From a bacterium (lineage in GTDB: Bacteria > Verrucomicrobiota > Kiritimatiellia > CAIKKV01 > CAITUY01), in assembly GCA_037143175.1 (NCBI GenBank), contig JBAWZF010000004.1, positions 1 to 64,000 of the forward strand: a DNA stretch of 64,000 nt. Reading direction: 5' to 3'. Shown piece after piece: positions 25,259 to 34,800 of the stretch. The translations under genes and the position numbers were made by a program. Position 1 is the stretch's first letter. Each line of letters starts with the position of its first letter. The notes under the pieces were generated by a model. That model saw only the letters and a list, made by a program, of their open reading frames with translations. It was not told where the DNA came from and searched no databases.

Positions 25259-26107
25259 ATGAGCGAAGAGATAAAATCTGGTACGGGCCCCATTCCCCCT
25301 CGAGTGATAATCAAAAATCAGGGGCAAAGCGATGTTGCTGGGACGATTGCACCCGGGGCGGCCATAGCGACTCCGCCTTCAGTTTTAGAGAAGCAAACTG
25401 ATGTAAGTCAGTCTCCCGTGTCTTTTAACAAGAAAAAGACAGCACGCATTGCCCTGGATCAAGTGACGGCTGAGCCTGGAGCCACTGTGTCCGTAGTAGG
25501 TGCTGGGCTCGCATCCAAGACCATTCGTTTAGCTCCGGCGATGTCGGGGCAGGTCTCTGCGACTCCTTTCCCCTCAGTCGGCAAGGCGCTAACCGGAATG
25601 CTGATTTCCGATGATGCCAAGCGCAAGACTTCCCGCATCTCCCTGGAATCAGTGTTGCCGCAATTGGAGGCCGCGTCAGCTGGAGGAGAGGCCACGCCGA
25701 AAACGATTCGTATTAAGCGGCCGTCGATTTCAATTCCTGCTTCAGTGTCTCAGTCCCAGCCTCAGGTCATTGAGCCTGTAGTTGTGGCGGCACCAGATGC
25801 AAAAAGTCAGACGGCGCGGGTGGATATACCGCCGGAGGCAGTTGCTGCGGAAGGGCAGCAAACCCAGAAGAAAACAATAAAAATCAGGCGTGCGGATGGC
25901 GGCGGGACGGAAGTAAAAGCCTCGCCTCGTCCGGTTAGTATCGCTCGGAATGAAGAAGAAGTTGCCGTTTCTTCGTCAGTGCAGGTTGCCAAGCCCCACT
26001 GGTCGTTTGTACTCATTGCTGCGGCGGCAGTGGTGACGTTGTGTGTGATGATGTATGTGCTGATGGCGCAGGCTTATCCCTCCCTTGGTTGGTCTGTGGG
26101 CGGGTGA
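25259..26107 (+). CDS. Membrane-anchored protein with KTxRI-type repeats
   Basis: Function unknown. A 282-residue protein with a low-complexity, Ala/Val/Pro/Ser-rich body and one C-terminal transmembrane helix (about residues 246-270) followed by a short tail (AYPSLGWSVGG). Six copies of a short basic motif of the form K-T-[AIS]-R-[IVL] recur: KKTARIALDQV, SKTIRLAP, RKTSRISLESV, PKTIRIKRP, SQTARVDIP and KKTIKIRR. With no signal peptide, the body should be cytoplasmic and tail-anchored. Such repeats could be regulatory sites or docking motifs. ATG 25259 follows AGAGAGAG. It lies after the frr terminator and 38 bases before a thioredoxin gene. Confidence 0.75.
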   Translation: MSEEIKSGTGPIPPRVIIKNQGQSDVAGTIAPGAAIATPPSVLEKQTDVSQSPVSFNKKKTARIALDQVTAEPGATVSVVGAGLASKTIRLAPAMSGQVSATPFPSVGKALTGMLISDDAKRKTSRISLESVLPQLEAASAGGEATPKTIRIKRPSISIPASVSQSQPQVIEPVVVAAPDAKSQTARVDIPPEAVAAEGQQTQKKTIKIRRADGGGTEVKASPRPVSIARNEEEVAVSSSVQVAKPHWSFVLIAAAAVVTLCVMMYVLMAQAYPSLGWSVGG

Positions 26108-26145
26108 TTGTTTATTAATTTTTCTGTATGTAGGAGTAATGATTC

Positions 26146-26475
26146 ATGGCTAACTCACAAGTTGTTTATATTACGGGTGCGAACTGGAAAACAGAAGTCC
26201 TGGAGTCTAAGATTCCCGTGGTCGTGGATTTTTGGGCAGAATGGTGCGGTCCCTGCAAAATGATTGCCCCTATGCTCGATGAACTTTCAACGGAAATGGC
26301 CGGGAAAATTAAGATTGCAAAGGTTAATGTCGACGAGAATCGTGACTTGGCGACACAATTTGCAATTCGCTCCATCCCTACACTGCTCGTTTTCAAAGAA
26401 GGGCAAGTAAAGGGACAAATGATGGGTGCCATGAGCAAGCTGCAGCTTCAGGACAAGCTGGCTGCTTTCCTGTAA
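26146..26475 (+). CDS. trxA: Thioredoxin
   Basis: Disulfide reductase of 109 residues with the active site [10 protein letters not shown] near residues 28-37, the buried aspartate in VVDFWAE, and the cis-proline segment [20 protein letters not shown] precedes the ATG. No signal peptide, so cytoplasmic. It ends five bases before the convergent comM stop. Confidence 0.96.
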   Translation: MANSQVVYITGANWKTEVLESKIPVVVDFWAEWCGPCKMIAPMLDELSTEMAGKIKIAKVNVDENRDLATQFAIRSIPTLLVFKEGQVKGQMMGAMSKLQLQDKLAAFL

Positions 26476-26480
26476 GTTCA

Positions 26481-28016
26481 TTACACCCACAGTTGACGAT
26501 CCAGTGTGCGATACTGAATCGCTTCTGACATCTGATGCGGCTGGATGTGTTCTTGATTATCAAGATCTGCAATGGTTCGTGCCACTTTTATAATTCGATC
26601 ATAAGCCCGGGCGCTGAAATTTAGTTCATTGATGGCCATTTTCAAGACGTCCTGGGCCTCGGTTGAAAGTGGGCAGAAACGCTGAATTTCCTTGGACTTC
26701 ATCCCCGCGTTATTATGGATCCGGCGAAGTGATTTGAAGCGATCCCGCTGGATTTGTCGTGCAGCAATAACCCGGGCGCGGATGGCTGATGAGCTGTCAC
26801 CCGGAGTAATGCCTGAAAGATCCTGATATCGAATTGTGGGAACTTCAACATGCAGGTCGATGCGATCCAGAAGGGGGCCTGATATTTTATTCCGATAGTT
26901 CTGGATTTGATTTGGCTTACAACGACATTCGCGTTTTGCATCACCGTAGTAGCCACACGAGCATGGATTCATTGCCGCGACCAACATGAAATGACAGGGG
27001 AATGTCACTGTGGCAGCCGCGCGGGATATGGTGACATGGCCATCCTCCAAAGGTTGCCGCATTACCTCCAGTACATTGCGATGGAATTCCGGAAGTTCAT
27101 CCAGAAATAATACCCCGCGATGTGCCAGACTTACTTCGCCCGGCATAGGATGGGTTCCGCCACCCAGAAGACCTGCATCGGATATTGTGTGATGCGGGGC
27201 GCGGAACGGTCGCCTTACAATGAGTGCCTGATGCGAGGATAGCACACCGGCAATACTGTGGATTTTCGTGGTTTCAAGGGCTTCTTCAATCGTCATGGGC
27301 GGGAGGATTGAGGCTATCCGCTTTGCTATCATGGACTTCCCTGTGCCCGGCGATCCAATTAAAAGGAGGTTATGGCCGCCAGTGGCCGCGATTTCGGCAG
27401 CTCTTTTGGCGGTTTCCTGGCCTTTGACGTCAATGAAGTCATCCTCATAGTCCATGGGGACGGCAAAGGTTTGATCCAGATCCACATGATAGGGGGTGAT
27501 CGGCGTTTTCCCTGCCAGAAAATCAGCGGCCTCCCGTAGATTCTGGACCGGATAGACCTCCAGGCCTTTTACCACCGCGGCCTCCTCTGCGTTATCGACA
27601 GGTACGAGAAGACCGCGCCGTCCTGCCTTACGCATGGCCAAGGCGATGGGAAGGACACCCTTGACGCGCCTGACCTCGCCGCTTAACGCCAACTCTCCAA
27701 TCATCGCAAATTCAATGAGCTTTTCTGGCGGGAGATGATCCTGGGTGGCTAAAATGCCTATCGCGATGGGAAGATCAAAGCAAGGACCCTCTTTTTTGAC
27801 ATCGGCTGGAGCGAGATTGATGGTGGTTCGCCCGATATGGGGTCGGAAGCCTGAGTTGCTGATGGCGGTATGGACCCGGTCTTTGCTCTCTTTTACGGCG
27901 GCGTCAGGCAGGCCTACGATGATGATGCTAGGATCTCCATGCCCGGCATTGACCTCAATTTCAACGGGATAGGCGTCGACCCCGTAAACCGCTCCACTAT
28001 ACACCTTGGCTAGCAT
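26481..28016 (-). CDS. comM: YifB/ComM family AAA+ ATPase
   Basis: Mg-chelatase-like hexameric helicase. ComM promotes branch migration during natural transformation in Vibrio and relatives. The 511 residues include the N-terminal Lon-like domain (AVYGVDAYPVEIEVNAGHGDPSIIIVGLPDAAVKES), Walker A GSPGTGKSMIAKR near 225, the PFRAPHHTISDAGLLGGG motif, GVLFLDELPEF, the NPCSCGYYGDAKRECRC cysteine cluster, and the C-terminal FSARAYDRIIKVARTIADL. An AAGGAA ribosome-binding site precedes the ATG. With comF (6050) it supports competence for DNA uptake. Confidence 0.95.
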   Translation of the reverse strand: MLAKVYSGAVYGVDAYPVEIEVNAGHGDPSIIIVGLPDAAVKESKDRVHTAISNSGFRPHIGRTTINLAPADVKKEGPCFDLPIAIGILATQDHLPPEKLIEFAMIGELALSGEVRRVKGVLPIALAMRKAGRRGLLVPVDNAEEAAVVKGLEVYPVQNLREAADFLAGKTPITPYHVDLDQTFAVPMDYEDDFIDVKGQETAKRAAEIAATGGHNLLLIGSPGTGKSMIAKRIASILPPMTIEEALETTKIHSIAGVLSSHQALIVRRPFRAPHHTISDAGLLGGGTHPMPGEVSLAHRGVLFLDELPEFHRNVLEVMRQPLEDGHVTISRAAATVTFPCHFMLVAAMNPCSCGYYGDAKRECRCKPNQIQNYRNKISGPLLDRIDLHVEVPTIRYQDLSGITPGDSSSAIRARVIAARQIQRDRFKSLRRIHNNAGMKSKEIQRFCPLSTEAQDVLKMAINELNFSARAYDRIIKVARTIADLDNQEHIQPHQMSEAIQYRTLDRQLWV

Positions 28017-28098
28017 GATATTCCTTAATTAACTATGAATATAGTCACAGTATAGAAATGTCGCGAGGGATGCCAGACATTAGTTCATTACTCTCGCT

Positions 28099-28317
28099 TT
28101 GAAGAAAATTGATATCCGATCCGGTGACTTCGAGTTAGCTTTCTGTCACGAATTAGATGATATGGGAGTACATTGGGCACTTAGCAACAGTAACACGGAT
28201 TTCATGCGCAAATTATTTACAGGTTATCAATTCACAGAGATGTCTTGCAGGAGGGAAATCAATCTCGTTTCGAAGGCGAGGACAACAGTTGAACTCTTGA
28301 TAACAAATTATAAATGA
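28099..28317 (+). pseudogene. C-terminal remnant of a Dam-type adenine methylase
   Basis: A 72-codon reading frame that matches the last part of D12-class DNA adenine methyltransferases: ELDDMGVHWALSNSNTDFMRKLF, then a basic turn (SCRREIN) and the terminal ELLITNYK, which corresponds to the usual ...V.ELLITNY ending. The catalytic DPPY and the SAM-binding FxGxG are missing, and the frame upstream meets a stop at 28081 with no methylase sequence before it. This is therefore a 3' fragment of a lost gene. No restriction enzyme is nearby. It marks the start of a decayed patch. Confidence 0.75.
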
Positions 28318-28456
28318 TCAAGAGAAGTTTTTTTGCGCATTTTTTTACTTATGGCTCGACAGTGGTAAAGATGCGGCGTAATTGTTGCTATTAGTGGAAC
28401 AATTTATCTGTCCTTATTCATTCTAAATCCCGAAGAAAAGGGTTGAGACAGGATGA

Positions 28457-28621
28457 CAGGCATCGGAGATACATCCAAAGGAGATGGCAGAGGCGACCGG
28501 TAAGCCTGAACGCTATATGATGGTGGTGTTTGAGACCGGTTCCGTGATGCTGGGTGGTAAACCCGGGCCGGGCGCGTTTGCATGCTCCAAGAGTTGGACC
28601 GGCCTCAGCTATTGCGCCTGA
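28457..28621 (+). pseudogene. Fragment of a MIF-like tautomerase gene
   Basis: An open stretch without a proper start whose translation (EMAEATGKPERYMMVVFETG, then SVMLGGKPGPGAFACSKSWTG) resembles the central part of macrophage migration inhibitory factor/phenylpyruvate tautomerase proteins (LAQATGKP.QY.AV, then MAFGG and the following S.G segment). The N-terminal catalytic proline region is absent and the frame ends at 28621 before the C-terminal half. From 28318 to 28790 I see nothing else I can name; a second open stretch continuing to 28701 in another frame is not recognisable. Confidence 0.5.
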
Positions 28622-28762
28622 CCGTCTCACCACTGAGCAAATCCGGAGCGTAATCCAATCTGCCCGCATCCCGCCAGTTTCTGAAATTAGGGAACAATTC
28701 TAGCGGTATTACCGACGGTTGCTGTAATTCTCAATCGTCGCGAAACGTGCCGCTGTACTTTG

Positions 28763-28791
28763 TGCTAAAGCTATTGTAATAAGCTTTAGCA
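28763..28791. promoter_or_regulatory. 29-bp palindrome at the start of the LacI-type gene
   Basis: Inverted arms TGCTAAAGCT and AGCTTTAGCA (10 perfect pairs, 10 of 12 if extended) around a short AT-rich centre. The last base is the A of the ATG of the downstream gene. A near-copy (24 of 29 bases identical) lies at 29951-29979. This fits an operator for autorepression. Confidence 0.7.
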
Positions 28792-29897
28792 TGAGTAGTG
28801 GCATTTTGATTTCTGACATAGCAAAGGCGGCCGGAGTGGCCGATTCAACTGTCTCGCTTGTCCTTAACGGGAAAGGGGACAGGGTTCGGATCAGTGTCGA
28901 CACGCAAGCTCGTATCCGGAATCTCGCTAGCCAGATGGGGTATCAACCGCATCAGTTGGCTCGGGATATTGCACTTGGGAGAGGCAAGCCGCTTCGCGGC
29001 ATTTCTGATGTAAAACTTCAAATGGATGACAAGGTTTCGGATAATCGTAAGATTGGCCTCATCTTCTCCGCCGCCAGTCCGGTGGAGTCCTTCGCGCTAC
29101 TTCCAGACCAGGTATCAGTGTTCGTAGCGGCCGATTACCGGGTGGAGATTATGAAAGTTTCGTCCGAGCCTCGGGGCGCGAGTGAACAGGTGCTCCAGTT
29201 TCTAGCCGAAGGTGCGGTGGGAGTGTTGTGCTGTACGACTATTTACACCGCCGTGGTGGAAGCCGTGGCGGGAAGAGTGCCGGTGATTGTCCTTTGGAAA
29301 GGTGGGGCCAAGTCGTTGCTGGCGAAGATAACAGGCGTCGACGTGAGTGGGGTGCCGGCCGTTACATCCCCAACGCCGACTCCTTCCCCGGTGCCCGCCC
29401 AAAAACCTATCGTATTGACACCGCCAGCATCTGGCGTGGTCACGCCGAAGCCGGTGACAGCGCCAATTTCCATGGTGGCGAAGGCGGTGCCGATCCTAGT
29501 CACCGCCGAAGCGCAGGTGGTCGTGCCTGAGCGGGTTGTCATTGAGTCGGTGCCGGTCCCGCCCCCGCCCCCTGAACCCGTGCCGATGCCGGAAGTGATG
29601 ATGCAGCCGGTGCCGGACATCGTGATGCCAGAGCCGCCGGTGTTAGAGACTATTCCCGTGGTGCCCGAAGTGGCGCCGATTCCTGTTATCACCCCGAAAC
29701 CGGTAGTCGTGCCTGAGCCAGTTCTCATTGAGCCGACACCGGTTCCACCTCCAGAACCCGTGCCAACGATGCCAGATAATGTGACGCCGGAACCGGTTTC
29801 GGATTCAGTTCCTGTCGCGGCTGAGGCTGCTCATGAGAATGAAACTGAAATGCCAGACGATCAAAATTCCTCTATTGCAAGCGCAGCACCATCATGA
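28791..29897 (+). CDS. LacI-type DNA-binding protein with long proline-rich tail
   Basis: Residues 8-60 are a good LacI-family helix-turn-helix and hinge (ISDIAKAAGVADSTVSLVLNGK, then RIRNLASQMGYQPHQLAR). Residues 84-180 resemble only the first part of the periplasmic-binding-protein fold of LacI regulators (KIGLIFS, DYRVEIMKVSSEP, FLAEGAVGVLCC, RVPVIVLWKGG). From about residue 182 the normal effector domain is replaced by nearly 190 residues rich in Pro, Val, Glu and Met with degenerate PEPVP/PVP repeats. Length 368 is LacI-like, but half is low complexity. Ligand binding in the usual cleft is unlikely. No Shine-Dalgarno is visible and the start codon touches the palindrome, so the mRNA could be leaderless. 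Confidence 0.75.
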   Translation: MSSGILISDIAKAAGVADSTVSLVLNGKGDRVRISVDTQARIRNLASQMGYQPHQLARDIALGRGKPLRGISDVKLQMDDKVSDNRKIGLIFSAASPVESFALLPDQVSVFVAADYRVEIMKVSSEPRGASEQVLQFLAEGAVGVLCCTTIYTAVVEAVAGRVPVIVLWKGGAKSLLAKITGVDVSGVPAVTSPTPTPSPVPAQKPIVLTPPASGVVTPKPVTAPISMVAKAVPILVTAEAQVVVPERVVIESVPVPPPPPEPVPMPEVMMQPVPDIVMPEPPVLETIPVVPEVAPIPVITPKPVVVPEPVLIEPTPVPPPEPVPTMPDNVTPEPVSDSVPVAAEAAHENETEMPDDQNSSIASAAPS

Positions 29898-29950
29898 TTT
29901 TTGCCTTATGGAGGGGCTTGGATAGGCAATAGATGCAATCGATATCCGCG

Positions 29951-29979
29951 TGCTAAAGCTTTTAAATAAAGCTTTAGCA
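29951..29979. promoter_or_regulatory. Second 29-bp palindrome downstream of the LacI-type gene
   Basis: Twelve perfect pairs, TGCTAAAGCTTT and AAAGCTTTAGCA, around a five-base TAAAT loop. It is a near-copy of the palindrome at 28763-28791. No T-run follows on either strand, so it does not look like a terminator. It precedes no gene start. Confidence 0.7.
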
Positions 29980-30031
29980 TAATACCAATGTGCGTGTGCA
30001 TACGAATTGGCCTTCTGGTCGGCGCTAACCG

Positions 30032-30466
30032 TCACGGTGCGGAAATACGGGTCACAAGATCCGGGGCTAGCCGGCGGAAATCCTGGAGATTGAAAGTGTA
30101 GATCCGATCCGCTTGGGACAGGCGGGCACACTCAAACAATAAGGCGTCGTAAACCTTACCGCCTCCGAGCCCGCATCCGACACAGACTTCAACTGCCCGT
30201 TGATACATTTCAGCCGTGACGGCCACCAGTTGGAAGTGCTTCCTGATATTCGTGGCGATAATATCTCTAGCTTCGGACGGCAGGATCCGCGGAGTGATCG
30301 GGACTGAAGTCAAAGCAGAAAACGCCTCCGCCAAACTATGAGTTGAAACAAAGCCGACTATTTCTCCGCTGGCTATAGACTCCAAGATCGGGCGTGCCCG
30401 CTCATAATGAGGATGCTTATGGATGCAAGCGGCAACCAAAACGGATGTGTCGCAAAAGACCGTCAT
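30032..30466 (-). CDS. vapC: PIN-domain toxin, VapC family
   Basis: Predicted endoribonuclease toxin. PIN-domain acidic residues are seen in CDTSVLVAA (first Asp), SLAEAFSAL (Glu), VYDALLFECA (Asp) and YTFNLQDF (last Asp). I chose ATG 30466, which overlaps the vapB stop as ATGA; ATG 30475 is an alternative three codons earlier. It lies downstream of the antitoxin in the usual order. The cysteine-containing VCVGCGLGGGKVYDALL segment fits PIN proteins of this family. Confidence 0.88.
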   Translation of the reverse strand: MTVFCDTSVLVAACIHKHPHYERARPILESIASGEIVGFVSTHSLAEAFSALTSVPITPRILPSEARDIIATNIRKHFQLVAVTAEMYQRAVEVCVGCGLGGGKVYDALLFECARLSQADRIYTFNLQDFRRLAPDLVTRISAP

Positions 30467-30729
30467 TTCCGCCATCCCAGCACTTCTGCATCACGGTTTG
30501 ACCGGCTCAGTTCGACGGCTTGGTTGAGATCTCCGGTTGGCTCTCCCTCATGAACCAGAAGCCCATTATTTTCTACCAGATGTGCCTGGCGATCATGGAC
30601 TTTCAAGAATATTCCATCGGGCAATATTTGCAGATCAAGGTGATCCCCCGCAACCAGATGAAATTGGCGGCGAACCGCTTGAGGCAGAATGACCCGCCCA
30701 GCTTTATCAATATTCAATTTAGCTTTCAT
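30463..30729 (-). CDS. vapB: AbrB-type antitoxin, VapB family
   Basis: Swapped-hairpin DNA-binding antitoxin. MKAKLNIDKAGRVILPQAVRRQF is a typical AbrB/MazE/VapB N-terminus, followed by a beta strand (LDLQILPDGIFLKV) and a C-terminal tail that should bind VapC. ATG 30729 was chosen because homology begins there and the predicted promoter would start transcription next to it; an in-frame ATG at 30753 would add eight residues. Confidence 0.85.
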   Translation of the reverse strand: MKAKLNIDKAGRVILPQAVRRQFHLVAGDHLDLQILPDGIFLKVHDRQAHLVENNGLLVHEGEPTGDLNQAVELSRSNRDAEVLGWRK

Positions 30730-30736
30730 GCCATCT

Positions 30737-30765
30737 ATAATGACAAATGGCATTTAATATGTCAA
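30737..30765 (-). promoter_or_regulatory. Candidate vapBC promoter
   Basis: On the minus strand a consensus TTGACA (30765-30760), a 17-base spacer and CATTAT (30742-30737). The predicted start is within a few bases of ATG 30729, implying a leaderless or nearly leaderless mRNA. Confidence 0.5.
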
Positions 30766-30880
30766 TAATATGCACTCTCACTCCCAGATGGAGTCAGATA
30801 ATATCGATTACTATTCAATTATAACAAAATGCGTTGATTATCAATGACTTATGTACAGGGTGGCCTCGGTTATTCCCTGA

Positions 30881-30908
30881 TTGACTTGAATGTTTTGTTG
30901 GATATGAT
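30881..30908 (+). promoter_or_regulatory. Candidate nfo promoter
   Basis: TTGACT (30881-30886), 16-base spacer, TATGAT (30903-30908). A leader of about 110 bases would precede the nfo start codon at 31026. Confidence 0.55.
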
Positions 30909-31025
30909 CTAGAAACGAGAGCCGCATTATACAGCGTTCGGCAAGATACTTGGCCTCGTGGCAAGGCGGAAGCTTGCTGGGAGTAGGCGCAGTCTTGAAT
31001 GCAGCGTGAGTTTGAAGGAGGATTC

Positions 31026-31868
31026 ATGTATTACGTCGGACCACATGTGTCGATTGGGGGAGGGGTGGAGAATGCACCGATTAACGCCAAGGTGTTGGGG
31101 GCCACCGGTTTTGGGATGTTTGTCAAGAATCAGCGCCAGTGGACGGCGGCGCCTTATACGGCGGCGAACCTGGCCGCATTTAAAACCCAAATGAAGGTTG
31201 ATGGGTATACGGCGGCCCAGGTCATGCCTCATGCGGGGTACCTTATCAATTTGGCAAATCCGGATGCGGCGGCGCATGAGAAGTCAATGGCCGCATTGCT
31301 GGACGAGTTGCGGCGCTGCATGGCGCTCGGTTTGGACAAGTTGAATCTTCATCCGGGCAGCCACCTGCGCCTGATTACGCCAAAAGCGGCCTGTGAACGC
31401 GTGGCGAAATCCATCAATGCGGCCTTGTCTGAAACGGCTGGCGTGACGGTTGTGATTGAAAACACGGCTGGCAGTGGCGGTAATTTAGGCTCAACGTTCG
31501 AGGAGATCCGGTCGATCATTGATGGGGTAGAGGATAAGTCCCGTGTGGGCGTCTGCCTTGATACCATGCACGCCTTTGCGGCAGGGTATGACATTCGTAC
31601 GCGTAACGGATTTCTTGAAACCATGGATCACTTCACGAAAACGGTGGGTATGCACTACCTGCGTGGCATGCATCTGAACGACTCCAAGGTGGCGTTCAAC
31701 TCGCATGTGGACCGGCATGAATCACTGGGAGCCGGGCTTCTGGGAATTGACGTATTCAAATGCATCATGCGGGACAAGCGGTTCGAGAACATGCCGCTGG
31801 TGCTCGAGACGCCGAACGAAGAGCTCTGGGGAAAAGAGCTCCACTTGTTGAAGGAAATGGCGGGTTAG
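31026..31868 (+). CDS. nfo: Endonuclease IV
   Basis: AP endonuclease of base excision repair, a TIM barrel with three zinc ions. The 280 residues show YVGPHVSIGGGVENAP at the start, HAGYLINLANPD, LNLHPGSHLR near residue 112, VVIENTAGSGGNLGSTFEEI with the Glu ligand, VGVCLDTMHAFAAGYDI, HLNDSKVAFNSHVDRHESLGAGLLG, and the final LVLETPNE. ATG 31026 has a perfect AAGGAGG. It converges on the pseudokinase gene 16 bases away. Confidence 0.96.
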   Translation: MYYVGPHVSIGGGVENAPINAKVLGATGFGMFVKNQRQWTAAPYTAANLAAFKTQMKVDGYTAAQVMPHAGYLINLANPDAAAHEKSMAALLDELRRCMALGLDKLNLHPGSHLRLITPKAACERVAKSINAALSETAGVTVVIENTAGSGGNLGSTFEEIRSIIDGVEDKSRVGVCLDTMHAFAAGYDIRTRNGFLETMDHFTKTVGMHYLRGMHLNDSKVAFNSHVDRHESLGAGLLGIDVFKCIMRDKRFENMPLVLETPNEELWGKELHLLKEMAG

Positions 31869-31884
31869 GGGGGGCGCAGGTCTG

Positions 31885-34800
31885 TTATTCCTGTTTTTGC
31901 CAAAACAGGGCAGCCCTAATCGGAGCAGGGAAGCCGATGGCTTCAAGTGTTTTGTGTTGGCGCAGGCAGGTCACGTTTACCGAATCAGTGGGGAGCGTCA
32001 GGCTTTGCAGTGATTTATTATTGGCCAGCGGCGTAAGATCCGTAATGTTTCGGGCGTTCGCGAGAATCAATGTCTCTAATGGCATTTCTGTCAGCGGTCC
32101 AAGATCACTGACTTTTGTGCCGCTGATATTGAGCTTTCGTAAAGGAAGTCCCTTCAAGGCATAAATCATTGATATGCGATGGCATCCCGCAATGTTCAAC
32201 TCTGTGAGGGGACACCGACTGAGGGGCTTCAGATCGTTAATTAATGTGCAATTTGAAAAGTCGGCGCTGATCAGGGGGGCATTTTCCAAAGGAGACAGGT
32301 CCGAGACGGCGGAGCCTGTCAGGACGATATTGGTAAGATTTGTCGTCGCCAGGCCGGATAGGTCCGACAGATTCTCACAATTTTCGGCATGGAAGACACG
32401 GACGGGTACTGATTTCAGAACATGAAGACTCGCCACTTGAGTGCCTGAGAGTATGAGCGTGTCAATGGAAGCCCCCTTGAGTCCCGTTAAGTTGACGATA
32501 GCACTGTCACTCAAGTCCAGACGATTGATGCGGAAGCCTTCCAGTGAGGGCAATTTAGTCATTCCGCATTTTCGGAATGAAAGTTCTTTAAAAGGAAGAA
32601 TCTTTAAGGGCGATAGGTCAGGGAGAATTCTGTTTTCCGACAAATCGAGACAGGCAAGCGCTCCGTCGATCCGATAAGAAAACAGCAGGTGGGTCTCCCC
32701 TGATTTCCAAGCCTTCAGGGTATTCATCATGTTTTCCAAGGTCACCAGGTCGATTTTACGAACGATGGGGGAAACGTCGTTCAAGGCAGTCAGAATGGGG
32801 GCTGCATTTTGCGCTGTAGAGCTGCGGCCGTACAGCTCGGTAAAACGTTGTGAGGCCTCCTTGATTTTGAGGCATTGAAAATCGGGGAAGGAAGTCTGGT
32901 CAATCTGTAACGCAATCGGAGTTGACGCATCCTTCTTATCGGGGTTGATGCCTGCCAGGGTCAATACGGCATTGAGTGCTTTTTGTGCCTCCGCCTCGCG
33001 GGTCTGGCTTATGGTCTCCTCAATATGGGCTATAAGCGCCGTTACCAGGAGACTGTTGGTCATGCCTGTGAAACTGGCTAAAGCCAGTTTGTCATCGTTG
33101 TGCTGGCAGGCAAAGAAGCCTTGAAGCAGGCCTCGTTCTAAAGGATTCAGACTGGCAAGCCGGAGAAAGACATCTTGAGGGCGAATTTTATCGATGGAGA
33201 CCGGAAGGGTAATGATTTCGCCATCGGCGGAGAGGGATTGGATCGTAAGCACTTGATTTTCAACCGCGATCAACTTGCCGCTGATTAAGCCGTTGATGAG
33301 TTCAATTTTTACAGTCGTACCGATCATGGCGTGGTAGCGCTCCATGATTTTCTCTGAAAGTTTGCTGATAAGCCCTAATTGAGAGAGCAGGTCATCCTGT
33401 TGCGTTTTAGACCAGCCCAAATCGGAAGGGGTATTCCAGTTCTGAATGTTTTTGCGTGCTTGTTCAAAATTATTAGCCAGAACAGCTTTTGCAATCACTT
33501 CAAGAAAGCTTTTGCGTTTCGCCGTCAGCTCATCGTGCTGTGTTGCCTGTTGTTTTTGTTGTTTGGCCCTGGAGGTGTTAGCGTTTACATGCGCATGCAG
33601 AACGAGGTTGCTGCAAAGACTGTCCCTCAATGCGCTTGTCTGATTCGAGAAGACACCCTGATAGCTGGTTAACCAGGAAATGCCGGCGGCGTAGTTTGCA
33701 TTTTTATCAAATTCTTCGGTCTTTTGTTGGATTTCCTCAAGGGCGCGATCCAAGGCGAAGGATTTTGTCATTTCGATCCCGCGTCGTTCATCCAGAATCC
33801 GGGCGTGCCAATGGGGTTTCGTTGTCTCAGTCATGATCAGCAGGGCATCGTATTGCGCCAGCAGGCCATCGTAATCCATAGGGTTGTTTTTCAGGTACTC
33901 CTGGGTAGACCGATAAAGCGCATCAAAGGAATTAGTGGGTTGGAGGATCTTTGAAACCGTGTTGGAGGGTTTGAGGTGAGGTTGTTGGGGTGGCAGGGTG
34001 ATTGTCGTGGATGACAAAGATGAATTCGTGGTGGTACGGAACACTAACTTGGCCGGGGGGGAGGGCGGTGGAACGCGTGTGGCCAGCCAGGTGAGAAATG
34101 CGATGACGGTGATGAGGCCGACGGCTAATATTCCGAAGAAGGCCCGTGAGGGATTCGCTGCTGGTGCGGTTGTCGGAGTCTTGGTCCTGATCGGGTTCCG
34201 GCTTGCTCTCTGGATGACAATTTTCTTCGAAATGGGCGGAATCAGGGACGGCTCCAGTTGGATGAGCACCGAATGGCTCGCCATGTGGACAGGCTGGGGA
34301 ATAGGCTGATCTTTTTGAAGGCTGGCGAGCTGGCTTAGGAAAGTAGACCAGTCCTGGGGGCGATCTGAGGGATCGTGGGCTAATGTTGATTTTAAAAATT
34401 CCACGACGGCTGTGGGAAGATCAGGTCTTAAGGTACGGGGATCGGGTAGTGAAGAGCTGGCTTGGGCCTCTTGGATTTGTTGAGGATTCAGTCCGCAGAA
34501 TGGTGCGGTACCTGTCAGCATGTTGTAGAGGGTCGCACCTAGGGCGTACATGTCACTGCGGCAATCCAGATGAGTGGAGCCGTTCAGTATCTCGGGGCTC
34601 AAGAACCCTGGCATGCCTGCCATTAACGTATCCAAGGGGAAGGAGGGGGGCTGATCTTTTACGAGTGGGGATAGAATCGTGTTGAATAACTGCACGGTTT
34701 TGTCTGGTGCAATCCAGATGCGGCGGGGTGAAAGGTGCCCGTAAATTAATCCATGTTGAGTCCAAAGCCATTCCAGAACCTGTCCGATAAGAGTGGCTAA

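Noticed and set aside
29243-29728. Minus-strand reading frame with Gly/Thr-rich repeats that looks like a surface protein
   Set aside because: It is the antisense of the proline-rich tail of the LacI-type gene; its composition follows from complementing Pro and Val codons, and it has no start signal.
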